From Marisimplicoccus sp965655775 (GTDB lineage: Bacteria; Bacteroidota; Bacteroidia; Flavobacteriales; Flavobacteriaceae), in NCBI GenBank assembly GCA_965655775.1, contig CBFHHV010000005.1, forward strand, positions 1 through 64,000: a DNA stretch of 64,000 nt, written 5' to 3'. The position numbers were made by a program, and so were the translations under genes. Positions within the stretch are counted from its first letter, which is position 1, and each line of letters opens with the position of its first letter. Positions 32,672 to 41,489 of this stretch are shown here, piece by piece. The notes beneath the pieces were generated by a model. That model ran no database searches and was not told the DNA's origin. It worked only from the letters and a program-made list of their open reading frames with translations.

Positions 32672-33211
32672 ATGGGTTTAGAAACTTCTTCTAAAAGATA
32701 TGCAAAAGCTCTAATAAGCTATGGAATTGAAAATGATAGTTTAGATATCCTTTTTGAAGAAATTATGTCTTTAATCAAAACTCTGGAAGATTCAGAGGAC
32801 CTAAGAAGTTTTATATCTAACCCTACTATTTCTAAAGATTTTAAGAAAAAAGTTCTAAATGACTTGACATCTGAATCTCTACCTAATACTTCAAGTGTAA
32901 TAAACCTATTATCTCAAAATAATCGAGTTGATATGCTTTTGGATGTCTGTATCGGATTTGTAAAACAATATAACTGGCAAAAAGGCATTGTTGAAGTTAA
33001 AGTAACCTCTGCTGTTGAAGTTTTCGAAGATCTTGAAAACTCTATAAAGGATTATTTTCAGTCATTAAAAAAGGGTAAAATTAAATTAACCAAAAAACAG
33101 GATAAATCTTTAATTGCAGGCTTTATATTAGACTATGACAATATAAGATTAGATACAAGTGTTAAAAAGAGATTAGATAAAATGAAAAAACAACTGAAGG
33201 CGACAAATTAG
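32672..33211 (+). CDS. atpH: ATP synthase F1 subunit delta
   Basis: Delta (OSCP) links the stalk to the top of the alpha/beta hexamer. The 179-residue protein starts ETSSKRYAKALISYGIE, the family signature, followed by a six-helix N-terminal domain (about 1-105) and the C-terminal sheet whose typical LIAGFILDYDNIRLDTSVKK end is seen. The gene precedes atpA by 27 bases. Confidence 0.94.
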   Translation: MGLETSSKRYAKALISYGIENDSLDILFEEIMSLIKTLEDSEDLRSFISNPTISKDFKKKVLNDLTSESLPNTSSVINLLSQNNRVDMLLDVCIGFVKQYNWQKGIVEVKVTSAVEVFEDLENSIKDYFQSLKKGKIKLTKKQDKSLIAGFILDYDNIRLDTSVKKRLDKMKKQLKATN

Positions 33212-33238
33212 TTATGAAAAAATTAAAAATTATAAAAA

Positions 33239-34813
33239 ATGCAAAAAATTAAACCAGCTGAAGTATCAGCTCTATTGAAAAAACAATTAGAATCAGCAGA
33301 GATTCAAACATCATTTGATGAAGTTGGAACAGTGCTTGAAGTAGGAGATGGAATTGCGCGTGTATATGGTCTAACAAATGCTGAATATGGTGAGCTTGTC
33401 TCTTTTGATAATGGCCTTCAAGGAATGGTGTTAAACCTAGAGGAAGATCATGTGGGTATTGTTCTATTTGGTCCTTCCAAAGGAATAAAAGAGGGAGATA
33501 CTGTCAAGAGAACCAATCAGATTGCATCTATTAAAGTTGGAGAAGGGATTCTTGGACGAGTTGTTGATACACTTGGAAATCCTATTGATGGAAAAGGCCC
33601 AATTGAAGGAGAGCTTTTTGATATGCCAATCGAAAGAAAAGCTCCAGGTGTTATATACCGTCAACCAGTTAATGAGCCACTGCAAACTGGAATTAAATCA
33701 ATCGACGCGATGATACCTATTGGAAGAGGCCAAAGAGAGTTAGTAATTGGTGATAGGCAGACTGGTAAGACAACTGTTTGTATTGACACAATCCTAAACC
33801 AAAAAGAATTTTACGATGCTGGAGAGCCTGTCTTTTGTATTTATGTTGCAATAGGTCAAAAGGCATCAACGGTTGCAGGGATTGCAAAAACTCTTGAAGA
33901 AAAAGGAGCTTTAGATTACACTGTTATAGTTGCAGCTAACGCATCAGACCCTGCTCCTATGCAAGTATTTGCTCCATTCTCTGGCGCATGTATAGGGGAA
34001 TATTTTAGGGATACAGGAAGACCAGCATTAATTATATATGATGATTTATCAAAACAGGCAGTAGCTTATAGAGAGGTTTCACTTCTTTTAAGAAGACCAC
34101 CTGGAAGAGAGGCATATCCCGGTGATGTTTTTTACCTTCACTCAAGGCTTCTAGAAAGGTCTGCAAAGGTTGTTAATGACGACAAAGTTGCAAGCGGAAT
34201 GAATGACTTACCAGCATCATTAAAATTAAAGGTAAAAGGAGGGGGTTCATTAACAGCGCTTCCAATAATTGAGACTCAAGCAGGAGATGTATCAGCATAT
34301 ATCCCTACAAATGTAATTTCTATTACAGATGGTCAAATTTTCTTGGAGTCAGATTTATTCAACTCTGGAGTTAGGCCTGCTATCAATGTTGGGATCTCCG
34401 TTTCAAGAGTTGGGGGGTCTGCACAAATAAAATCAATGAAAAAAGTTGCGGGTACTCTTAAGCTTGATCAAGCCCAATATAGAGAGCTTGAAGCATTCTC
34501 TAAATTTGGTTCGGATCTTGATGCTGCTACATTAAATGTGATAGAAAAGGGTAGAAGAAATGTTGAAATTTTGAAACAAAATCAAAATGATCCATTCCAA
34601 GTTGAAGATCAAGTTGCAATAATCTATGCTGGATCTCAAAACCTCCTAAAAGAAGTTCCTGTTGAAAAAGTAAAAGCATTTGAAGAGGCTTTTCTTCAAG
34701 AACTTAGAAAAAACAACAAAAAACTTTTAGCAGAATTAAAATCAGGAAAAATTTCTGATAAAGAAACAGACGAAATAAAAAAGGTAGCTGAAAAAGTTGC
34801 AAAATCATTTTAA
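33239..34813 (+). CDS. atpA: ATP synthase F1 subunit alpha
   Basis: Alpha carries the regulatory nucleotide sites and the arginine finger. The 524 residues show the Walker A GDRQTGKTTVCIDTI (about 170-180), Walker B ALIIYDDLSKQA, and PAINVGISVSRVGGSAQ, which contains the conserved S-R-V-G catalytic Arg. The N-terminal crown region is preceded by the delta-binding segment AEVSALLKKQLE. The helical C-terminal domain is complete. Confidence 0.98.
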   Translation: MQKIKPAEVSALLKKQLESAEIQTSFDEVGTVLEVGDGIARVYGLTNAEYGELVSFDNGLQGMVLNLEEDHVGIVLFGPSKGIKEGDTVKRTNQIASIKVGEGILGRVVDTLGNPIDGKGPIEGELFDMPIERKAPGVIYRQPVNEPLQTGIKSIDAMIPIGRGQRELVIGDRQTGKTTVCIDTILNQKEFYDAGEPVFCIYVAIGQKASTVAGIAKTLEEKGALDYTVIVAANASDPAPMQVFAPFSGACIGEYFRDTGRPALIIYDDLSKQAVAYREVSLLLRRPPGREAYPGDVFYLHSRLLERSAKVVNDDKVASGMNDLPASLKLKVKGGGSLTALPIIETQAGDVSAYIPTNVISITDGQIFLESDLFNSGVRPAINVGISVSRVGGSAQIKSMKKVAGTLKLDQAQYRELEAFSKFGSDLDAATLNVIEKGRRNVEILKQNQNDPFQVEDQVAIIYAGSQNLLKEVPVEKVKAFEEAFLQELRKNNKKLLAELKSGKISDKETDEIKKVAEKVAKSF

Positions 34814-34816
34814 TAT

Positions 34817-35677
34817 ATGTCAGGATTAAAAGAGATTAGAAATAGGATAAGTTCAGTTTCTTCAACTATGCAGATCACAAATGCCATGAAAATGGTATCT
34901 GCTGCTAAGTTGAAAAAAGCTCAGGATTCTATTACTGCAACTCTTCCATATTCGAATAAACTTTCAGACTTAGTTAAAAATATTTCGGCATCTATTGACT
35001 CAGTTGACTCTAACCCATTGTTTGTTAAACGAGAAGTTAAATCTGCACTTGTTGTTGTAATAACATCTAACAAAGGCCTTTGTGGTGGATTTAATTCTAA
35101 TATAATTAAAGAGGTATATAATATTGGTTCCCAATATGGAACAAAAAAACTTGAGCTACTAACAATTGGAAAAAAAGGAAATGATATTTTGAAAAAGAAA
35201 TTCAATGTTATCAGCTCACATAATGATTTATATGATGACTTTTCATATTCAAACGTAAGGTTAATTGCTAATGATATTATGGCGCTATACACTGAAGAAA
35301 AATATGATGAGGTTATTTTAGTATATAATCATTTTAAAAACGCTGCTACTCAGATTATTACAAAAGAACAATTCCTTCCAATTGCTGAAAATTCAGATGA
35401 GGATTTATCTATACAAGGCGATTACATTTTTGAACCAAACAGGGAAAAGATTCTTAATGAATTAATACCAAAGACTTTATCAATTCAACTTTTTAAATCT
35501 ATTTCTGATTCCATTGCTGGAGAACATGGAGCAAGAATGACAGCAATGCATAAAGCAACTGATAATGCTTCAGAGCTAAGAGATCAATTAAAGCTTACTT
35601 ATAACAAAGCAAGACAGACAGCAATTACTAATGAAATTTTAGAAATTGTAGGGGGGGCAGAGGCCCTAAACTCATAA
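34817..35677 (+). CDS. atpG: ATP synthase F1 subunit gamma
   Basis: Gamma is the central rotor. The 286-residue protein begins LKEIRNRISSVSSTMQITNA, the N-terminal rotor helix, contains TSNKGLCGGFNSNI, and ends with AMHKATDNASELRDQL and KARQTAITNEILEIVGGAEAL, the C-terminal helix of the coiled coil. The genes for beta and epsilon (atpD, atpC) do not follow; an unrelated nucleotidyltransferase does. A split F1 operon is known from other Bacteroidota. Confidence 0.97.
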   Translation: MSGLKEIRNRISSVSSTMQITNAMKMVSAAKLKKAQDSITATLPYSNKLSDLVKNISASIDSVDSNPLFVKREVKSALVVVITSNKGLCGGFNSNIIKEVYNIGSQYGTKKLELLTIGKKGNDILKKKFNVISSHNDLYDDFSYSNVRLIANDIMALYTEEKYDEVILVYNHFKNAATQIITKEQFLPIAENSDEDLSIQGDYIFEPNREKILNELIPKTLSIQLFKSISDSIAGEHGARMTAMHKATDNASELRDQLKLTYNKARQTAITNEILEIVGGAEALNS

Positions 35678-35728
35678 AGAGAGATATACATCCTTACACT
35701 TTTTGTATTTTTGATTTAAATCAACTAA

Positions 35729-36754
35729 ATGAAGATATTTATTCCTATGGCTGGAAAAGGAACAAGGCTAAGACCTTTTACTTTAACCTGTCCAAAACCT
35801 CTATTAAAAATTATTGACAAGCCAATAGTTGAACACCTTATAGACCAAATTACTTCAAAGCTAACAACCCCTGTTGATGAAATCATATATATATTAGGAG
35901 ATGAAGGATATTTTAATTCAGATGTAGTTAAATCTTTAACTTCAATTTCAGATAAGTATAATGCGAAAACTAAAGTGTATAGGCAGCTTGATCAGTTAGG
36001 GACAGGTCATGCAATTATGTGCGCAGAAGAGTCATTAGAGGGGCCATCAATTATTGCATATGCAGATACAATGATCCAGGGTGAAATCTCTATTGATCCA
36101 GATGCTGATGGAATAATATGGGTAAAGAAAGTGGAAAACCCATCTAGTTATGGTGTTGTAAATCTTGATAAAGATGGAAACATATCTAGTTTAATTGAAA
36201 AACCCAAAGATTACATATCAGATCTTGCAGTTGTGGGTATTTATTACTTCAAGGACATATCGTTAATAAGAGATGAACTGAAGATTCATTTAAGTGAAAA
36301 ATTGAGTCCAGGAAAAGAATACCTTCTCAATTTTGGAATTGAGAGAATGATAGATAATAAAAAGATTTTTAAATCACAAGAGATAGAAACATGGATGGAT
36401 TGTGGTACACCAAAATTATTAATTGACTCTGCAAAAAAAATTATGATGAAAAATGCAGCTTCTGATATAAATAATAGTCTTACTGAAGAAGGTGTTGTTA
36501 AAATAAATCACCCAGTCTTTATAGGTAAAAATGTTAAGATTAAAGATTCAGAAATTGGACCTTATGTTTCAATTAGCGACAATGCTCATATATGTAGTTC
36601 AAGTATAAAATCATCATTAATATATACAGGTGCAAAAGTTTCAAATGCAGATATTAAAAACTCTATATTTGGAGCATATTCAGTTTATGACGGATCAAAC
36701 AAAGAAGTTTTTTTAGGGGATTATTCACAAATAAATGATAATGAAGACAATTAA
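35729..36754 (+). CDS. Sugar-1-phosphate nucleotidyltransferase
   Basis: The 341-residue enzyme activates a sugar 1-phosphate to an NDP-sugar. The signature is FIPMAGKGTRLRPFTLTCPKPLL, the nucleotide/pyrophosphate loop. The Asp of YADTMIQ is the metal ligand, and EKPKDY and GMERMID-type motif (GIERMID) follow. The C-terminal part (about residues 260-330) has hexapeptide-like turns (GKNVKIKDSEIGPYVSIS), so it may also be an acyltransferase-like left-handed helix. It resembles glucose-1-phosphate thymidylyltransferases and mannose-1-phosphate guanylyltransferases; the exact sugar is open. Confidence 0.85.
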   Translation: MKIFIPMAGKGTRLRPFTLTCPKPLLKIIDKPIVEHLIDQITSKLTTPVDEIIYILGDEGYFNSDVVKSLTSISDKYNAKTKVYRQLDQLGTGHAIMCAEESLEGPSIIAYADTMIQGEISIDPDADGIIWVKKVENPSSYGVVNLDKDGNISSLIEKPKDYISDLAVVGIYYFKDISLIRDELKIHLSEKLSPGKEYLLNFGIERMIDNKKIFKSQEIETWMDCGTPKLLIDSAKKIMMKNAASDINNSLTEEGVVKINHPVFIGKNVKIKDSEIGPYVSISDNAHICSSSIKSSLIYTGAKVSNADIKNSIFGAYSVYDGSNKEVFLGDYSQINDNEDN

Positions 36755-37532
36755 TAAGATTTATTCTGCTTTATTTTGTGCTCTATTATTTTTATTCCTA
36801 CAAGGTTGTTCCGTCAAAAAAAATATTACAAGTGATGCTCCATTAAAAGACATTGAAATATCTGAAATATTTAAGAATTCAAGAAAAACAGAACTCAAGT
36901 TTCAAAATTTAAGAAATAGAGTAAAAGTTGAATTTGATAATGGGCGATTGATTCAAAATGTTAATTTAAGTTTTAGAGCTTTAGAGGATGAAATTTTATG
37001 GATTAGTGCATCAATGATAGTTCCAATAGCAAAAATATTGATGAGCAATGATAGATTTATTTTTTATGAGAAATTTCAAAAAACATTTATTGATCAAGAT
37101 CTATCTCAAGTATTGAAATTAACCGATTACAAAAAACCAGTTAAACTATTACAAGATTTACTTTTTGGTAACCCAATTGTAGATATGAATAAAGGGAATT
37201 GGGAAAGAATAGATAATTCTATTTATTATGTCCTCCAGTCTTCAAAAGGCATTCAAACAACCATTTTTATAAATCCAAAAACCTTTATGCTTGATCAGCA
37301 AAGAATCTATATCCCTTTACTCTCTTCCTTGGTAACAGTCAATTATAGAAATTATAAAAATATTGATGAAAAAACAGTCCCTAATGAGATATTAATCTCA
37401 TACATAAAAGGCAGTCGAATAATAAAAATAAACCTTGAGTATTCTCAATTTGATTTCCCAGAAAATCTAAACTTTCCAATGGAAATACCCTCTGACTACA
37501 AACGTGTAACTTTAAATGAAATTCTTAAGTAA
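36741..37532 (+). CDS. DUF4292 family lipoprotein
   Basis: This 263-residue lipoprotein (lipobox LQGCS) belongs to DUF4292, a Bacteroidota family with a LolB/LppX-like beta fold. Conserved-looking stretches are FQNLRNRVKVEF, ISASMIVPIAKILMSNDRFIFYEK, LLQDLLFGNP and the C-terminal LNFPMEIPSDYKR. Related folds bind lipids or lipoproteins at the outer membrane. I start at ATG 36741 (M-KTINKIYS); one six bases upstream also exists. It overlaps both neighbours, which suggests coupled translation with the nucleotidyltransferase and EnvC genes. Confidence 0.8.
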   Translation: MKTINKIYSALFCALLFLFLQGCSVKKNITSDAPLKDIEISEIFKNSRKTELKFQNLRNRVKVEFDNGRLIQNVNLSFRALEDEILWISASMIVPIAKILMSNDRFIFYEKFQKTFIDQDLSQVLKLTDYKKPVKLLQDLLFGNPIVDMNKGNWERIDNSIYYVLQSSKGIQTTIFINPKTFMLDQQRIYIPLLSSLVTVNYRNYKNIDEKTVPNEILISYIKGSRIIKINLEYSQFDFPENLNFPMEIPSDYKRVTLNEILK

Positions 37533-38724
37533 GATATATATTTTTTTATTTATGCTTTCAGTTATTCAACTGAATGCCCAGGATTATCAGGCAAGACAAA
37601 AAAAATTAGAGGCACAGAAAATTTCTTTAAAAAAAGAAATTAGTCAGATAAATTCATTAATTGCTGAATCAAAAAAAATATCCAAGAACCTAGCCGATGA
37701 CATAGAAGACCTTCAATTAAAAATCTCTGTACGTGATAAGCTTATTAATATTAATAATTCACAACTTAATAATTTGACTAATATTATAAATAATCAAAAT
37801 GATAGAATAGATGACTTAGAGGTTAATTTAAAAAACCTTAAAAATGAGTACGAAAAGATAATATATAACTCATACAAAAAAAGATCTACTCAGATGAAAC
37901 TAATGTTTTTGTTTGCCTCTGAAAACATCAATCAGGCCTTTAAAAGGTTTCAGTACTTTAAACAGTATTCTAAATACAGGAAAAAACAGGCTGATAGAAT
38001 TGTCCAAGTTCAACAAGAAATAGAGGATAACGTTGATAGCTTACTTATTAGCAAGACCCAAAAGGAGAAGTTAATTGAAGAAAACAGGGATGTCAAGCAA
38101 TCATTGACAATAGAAAAACAACAACAAGATAATTTATTTAAGGGCCTATTGAAAAATCAAAAGGATTATGCTGCACAAATAGATAAAAAAGAAAAGCAGA
38201 CAAAGTTAATAGACAATGAGATTCAAAAACTGATAAGACTAGCAATTGCAGAATCAAATAAAAATAATAACTCAATAAATTTTGCATTAACACCGGAGGG
38301 TAGATTAATCTCAACAAACTTTCAAGCTAACAGAGGGCGCTTGCCATGGCCAGTCAAAGAAGGAGTTATAGTAAGAAGATTTGGTACACAACCCCACCCC
38401 GTTGTTCGAACAACAACAATTAATAGTAATGGAATTTCAATTGCAACGTCTCCAAACGCTATAGCTTATTCTGTTTTTGACGGTGAGGTTTTGTCTGTTT
38501 ATGGTTTCTCAGGAGGAAACCCAGGAGTTTTGATACGACATGGAAAGTATATTTCTAATTACCAAAACCTATCATCAATATTTGTAAAAAAGGGTGATAA
38601 GATTAATGCCAACGATGAAATAGGTGTTGTATTTACTAACGAATCAAATGGTAAGACTGTTTTAAAATTTAATATTTTTAATGAACTAAAACCAGAAAAT
38701 CCTACTATTTGGTTGGACAATTAA
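37516..38724 (+). CDS. EnvC-like murein hydrolase activator (degenerate M23)
   Basis: The 402-residue secreted protein has a signal peptide (about 1-20), a long coiled coil (about 22-240) and a C-terminal LytM domain (about 275-400). The zinc-binding residues of active M23 enzymes are lost: the H-x-x-x-D site reads as NSNGISI and the H-x-H site as LKFNIF. Like E. coli EnvC it should not cut murein itself but activate an amidase through the coiled coil. It ends tail to tail with the SPOR-domain gene, sharing TTAA. Confidence 0.88.
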   Translation: MKFLSKIYIFLFMLSVIQLNAQDYQARQKKLEAQKISLKKEISQINSLIAESKKISKNLADDIEDLQLKISVRDKLININNSQLNNLTNIINNQNDRIDDLEVNLKNLKNEYEKIIYNSYKKRSTQMKLMFLFASENINQAFKRFQYFKQYSKYRKKQADRIVQVQQEIEDNVDSLLISKTQKEKLIEENRDVKQSLTIEKQQQDNLFKGLLKNQKDYAAQIDKKEKQTKLIDNEIQKLIRLAIAESNKNNNSINFALTPEGRLISTNFQANRGRLPWPVKEGVIVRRFGTQPHPVVRTTTINSNGISIATSPNAIAYSVFDGEVLSVYGFSGGNPGVLIRHGKYISNYQNLSSIFVKKGDKINANDEIGVVFTNESNGKTVLKFNIFNELKPENPTIWLDN

Positions 38725-39620
38725 TTCTCAATTAATAACCAAGCATCAACTCCGCTGGTTTTTATTTTTGAAATTAATTCTGCCGCTTCTTTTCTTGTCT
38801 TAAGTCTTGCATAGGCGACCCTGTAAAGACCTTTAGGGTTTATTGAGGTATATGAGGCTTGATAACCCTTTCCTATTAATGTGTTTAAATGTTTTTCGGC
38901 GTTTCCCTTAGATCTAAATGCACCTGCTATAACGCTGTAATAAACTGAATTATCCTTAACAATAGGAGCAGTAACATTTATGTTAATAGGAGGAAGCTCA
39001 CCTAAATTAAAAGTAGCTGACTGAACATTCTCAAGAATTTTTTTTTGAGCTATTGCAATATTTTTTAATTTCTCGTTATTGAGATAGTCATTATAGTTAA
39101 AATATCCAAAGTAAGAGAATCCGAAGACTACTATAGCAATAGCTGCATATTTTAATAAAACGCTACTGCTAAACTGATTATTCTTTTTTGATTCTTCAGA
39201 GATTTTACTAAGCAAAGGTTCTCTAACAAAAGGTTTTAAACCGAACACTTTATTGTCAAAGTTTATTGAAAAATCTGGATTAAATACTAGCGTTTCTTTT
39301 TCTTTTAATTCAAAAACCCCAAGACTTTCAGTATCAATAATTAAGTCTTTAGATAGACTTTCTTTAAAGGAAATGACCTCTTTCGATATTAGTTTTAGAG
39401 ATTCTTTATATGAAATATTCTTTTCACCACTAATGTGTTTTGCTAGCAAACCATCATTATCTTTGAGCATAGCATTAAAAGACACATGTTTGCTAGGGGG
39501 AAAGAACTCATTTTTTTTAATGAAGGCGGACTTGCTTTTAAGAACAAAGGCACCAAAATTAGGAACAATGACACAATCATTAGAATGCAAAAGCTTAGCT
39601 ACATCTTTAAAAATACCCAT
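38721..39620 (-). CDS. HU/CCDC81 and SPOR domain membrane protein
   Basis: This protein of 299 residues has three parts. The N-terminal HU-CCDC81-type region (about 1-125) includes VIVPNFGAFVLKSKSA and FNAMLKDNDGLLAKHI. A single membrane helix follows (about 158-175). The C-terminal SPOR domain (about 222-299) includes YYSVIAGAFRSKGNAEKHLN and YRVAYARLKTRKEA; it binds denuded glycan strands at the division septum. The family is known from Bacteroidota. The neighbouring EnvC-like gene and the SPOR domain both point to cell division. It lies 23 bases downstream of trpS on the same strand. Confidence 0.88.
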   Translation of the reverse strand: MGIFKDVAKLLHSNDCVIVPNFGAFVLKSKSAFIKKNEFFPPSKHVSFNAMLKDNDGLLAKHISGEKNISYKESLKLISKEVISFKESLSKDLIIDTESLGVFELKEKETLVFNPDFSINFDNKVFGLKPFVREPLLSKISEESKKNNQFSSSVLLKYAAIAIVVFGFSYFGYFNYNDYLNNEKLKNIAIAQKKILENVQSATFNLGELPPININVTAPIVKDNSVYYSVIAGAFRSKGNAEKHLNTLIGKGYQASYTSINPKGLYRVAYARLKTRKEAAELISKIKTSGVDAWLLIEN

Positions 39621-39643
39621 TAAGTAAATTTAAAAAAAAACAG

Positions 39644-40612
39644 CTAAAAACCAACACGAGTTCTAACTCTTTTAAGAACTTTTTGAGCTTGTTTTCTTGC
39701 TTTTTGAGCACCAGTTAACAATAAGGCTTCAACCTGATCTTCATTTTCTAGTAATTCAAAATATTTTTCTCTGTTTTCTGAAAATCGTTGTAAAATTGTA
39801 TTAAATAAAAGCTCTTTAGCTTCACCATAACCAACACCTCCTTTTAAGTATTTACTTTTTAGTAATTGAACATCATTTTCATGTGCAACCACTTCAAACA
39901 ACTTAAACACATTACAATCTTCTGGATTTTTTGGATCTTCAACAGCTAAGCTCTGAGTCTCAATCTTCATAATTTGTTTTCTCAACTTTTTATCATCAAC
40001 AAAAATATCAACTATATTATTTTTGGATTTACTCATTTTTTCACCATCTATACCAGTGATGTATTTAGTATCATCCTGGATTTTAGCTTCGGGTATTATA
40101 AAGGTTTCTCCCATTAAATTATTAAATCTAGAGGCTACATCTCTTGTCATTTCAAGATGCTGAAGTTGATCTTTTCCAACAGGCACAATGTCAGCATCAT
40201 AAAGAAGAATATCAGCAGACATTAACATTGGGTATGAGAAAAGTCCAGAATTTACATCTTTTAAGTTATCAGATTTATCTTTAAAGGAGTGAGCTAATTT
40301 TAGTCTCTGATATGGAAAAAAACAACTAAGATACCAGGCTAATTCTGTTACCTCTGGCACATCACTCTGCCTGTAAAAACATGTCTTGGCAGGGTCTAGA
40401 CCAAAGGCTAGCCATGTTGCCGCAGTAGAAAATGTATTTTCTTTTAAAGCTTTATCATCTTTAATTTGAGTTAAAGAATGCATGTTAGCAATAAAAAGAT
40501 AGGATTCATCATCAGTTGAGTTTGCCATTTGTACAGCAGGAATAATTGCTCCAAGTATGTTGCCTAGGTGAGGTGTTCCCGTGGATTGAATGCCAGTTAA
40601 TATTTTGGCCAT
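39644..40612 (-). CDS. trpS: Tryptophanyl-tRNA synthetase
   Basis: This class Ic synthetase charges tRNA-Trp. ILTGIQSTGTPHLGNILGA carries the HIGH-type motif near the N-terminus and GIDGEKMSKSKNNIVD carries KMSKS. The 322-residue length is normal. MLMSADILLYDADIVPVGKDQLQH is the family's tryptophan/ATP pocket. The ATG lies 18 bases downstream of a perfect -7 box. Confidence 0.97.
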   Translation of the reverse strand: MAKILTGIQSTGTPHLGNILGAIIPAVQMANSTDDESYLFIANMHSLTQIKDDKALKENTFSTAATWLAFGLDPAKTCFYRQSDVPEVTELAWYLSCFFPYQRLKLAHSFKDKSDNLKDVNSGLFSYPMLMSADILLYDADIVPVGKDQLQHLEMTRDVASRFNNLMGETFIIPEAKIQDDTKYITGIDGEKMSKSKNNIVDIFVDDKKLRKQIMKIETQSLAVEDPKNPEDCNVFKLFEVVAHENDVQLLKSKYLKGGVGYGEAKELLFNTILQRFSENREKYFELLENEDQVEALLLTGAQKARKQAQKVLKRVRTRVGF

Positions 40613-40629
40613 GAGAGTTGTTTACCAAA

Positions 40630-40637
40630 CAAAGATA
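40630..40637 (-). promoter_or_regulatory. -7 promoter box of trpS
   Basis: On the minus strand TATCTTTG lies 18 bases before the trpS ATG. It is divergent from the plsC-like promoter. Confidence 0.6.
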
Positions 40638-40643
40638 TTTTTT

Positions 40644-40676
40644 TTTGATGTTGAAACAAAATACCTGCTACCTTTG
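40644..40676 (+). promoter_or_regulatory. Promoter of the plsC-like gene
   Basis: TTTG at 40644-40647 and TACCTTTG at 40669-40676 are 21 bases apart, the preferred -33/-7 spacing. The ATG follows 25 bases after the -7 box. Confidence 0.6.
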
Positions 40677-40700
40677 GTAAATAATGTCAATTATTAAGAC

Positions 40701-41489
40701 ATGATAAAAAAGATATTACTTAAGATTTGGCTCCAAATCTGGTTTTACTTTCTAGCTGGTATTCAGATTGTTGTTTACTTTCCCTTTCTAGTTATAATTC
40801 TATTATTTCCAAAGGGATATGAAATGCTTTATTGGGTAGCAAGAAATATCTGGGCAAGAATAATATTACATGGAAGTGGGTATTATGTTAAAGTGGAGAA
40901 TAAAGAAAAATTGATTTCTAAAAAAAATTGTCTAATGATAGCAAATCATTCAAGTCATATGGATCCATTTTTAATGCTGATACTTAACAAGAAGCCTTTT
41001 AGATTTGTTGGAAAAAAGGAATTATATAGCTTGCCATTATTTGGTTATCTATATAAAAAAGCCGTAATAATGGTTGATAGGTTAGACCCTGTCAGCAGAT
41101 TTGCAGTCTATGGTAGAGCAAATAAAATGCTAGAAAAAGGTTATAATGTCTGTATTTTTCCTGAAGCTCATTATTGGGATGATACTGTTTTATTACAAGA
41201 ATTTAAACGAGGTGCATTTAAGATTGCAATTGATAATCAACTTCCAATAATTCCAATAATTTTTTATGATTTAAAATTAAAGCACCCATGGTATCCAAAA
41301 TTTGGTTCAATAGGTAGGTTGAGAGTAAAAGTGTTAGATAAAATTAATGTGGACAATTTATCGGAAAATGATATTCCATCTCTAACAAAAAAGGCCTTTA
41401 ATATAATTAAAGGAGAGTTAGAGAATGACCCAAAACAGTCTGCGGTAAAAGCTGTAAATAATTGGAAAAAAATACTTAATCAGAATTAA
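40701..41489 (+). CDS. 1-acyl-sn-glycerol-3-phosphate acyltransferase family protein
   Basis: The protein of 262 residues has one or two N-terminal membrane helices (about 8-36) and the PlsC/LPLAT motifs: NHSSHMDPF (catalytic H-x4-D) near residue 80, then the acceptor motif FPEAHYWDD in place of the common FPEGTRS, and IPIIFY. Such enzymes acylate lysophosphatidic acid in phospholipid synthesis, but lysophospholipid or ornithine-lipid acyltransferases look similar. It overlaps the recA 3' end on the other strand by 14 bases. Confidence 0.87.
   Translation: MIKKILLKIWLQIWFYFLAGIQIVVYFPFLVIILLFPKGYEMLYWVARNIWARIILHGSGYYVKVENKEKLISKKNCLMIANHSSHMDPFLMLILNKKPFRFVGKKELYSLPLFGYLYKKAVIMVDRLDPVSRFAVYGRANKMLEKGYNVCIFPEAHYWDDTVLLQEFKRGAFKIAIDNQLPIIPIIFYDLKLKHPWYPKFGSIGRLRVKVLDKINVDNLSENDIPSLTKKAFNIIKGELENDPKQSAVKAVNNWKKILNQN

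Noticed and set aside
34921..35292. Minus-strand 123-codon frame inside atpG
   Set aside because: Complement of a conserved gene; no promoter or motif.
39253..39627. Plus-strand frame opposite the SPOR protein
   Set aside because: Ser/Leu-rich complement of a real gene with a clear domain layout.
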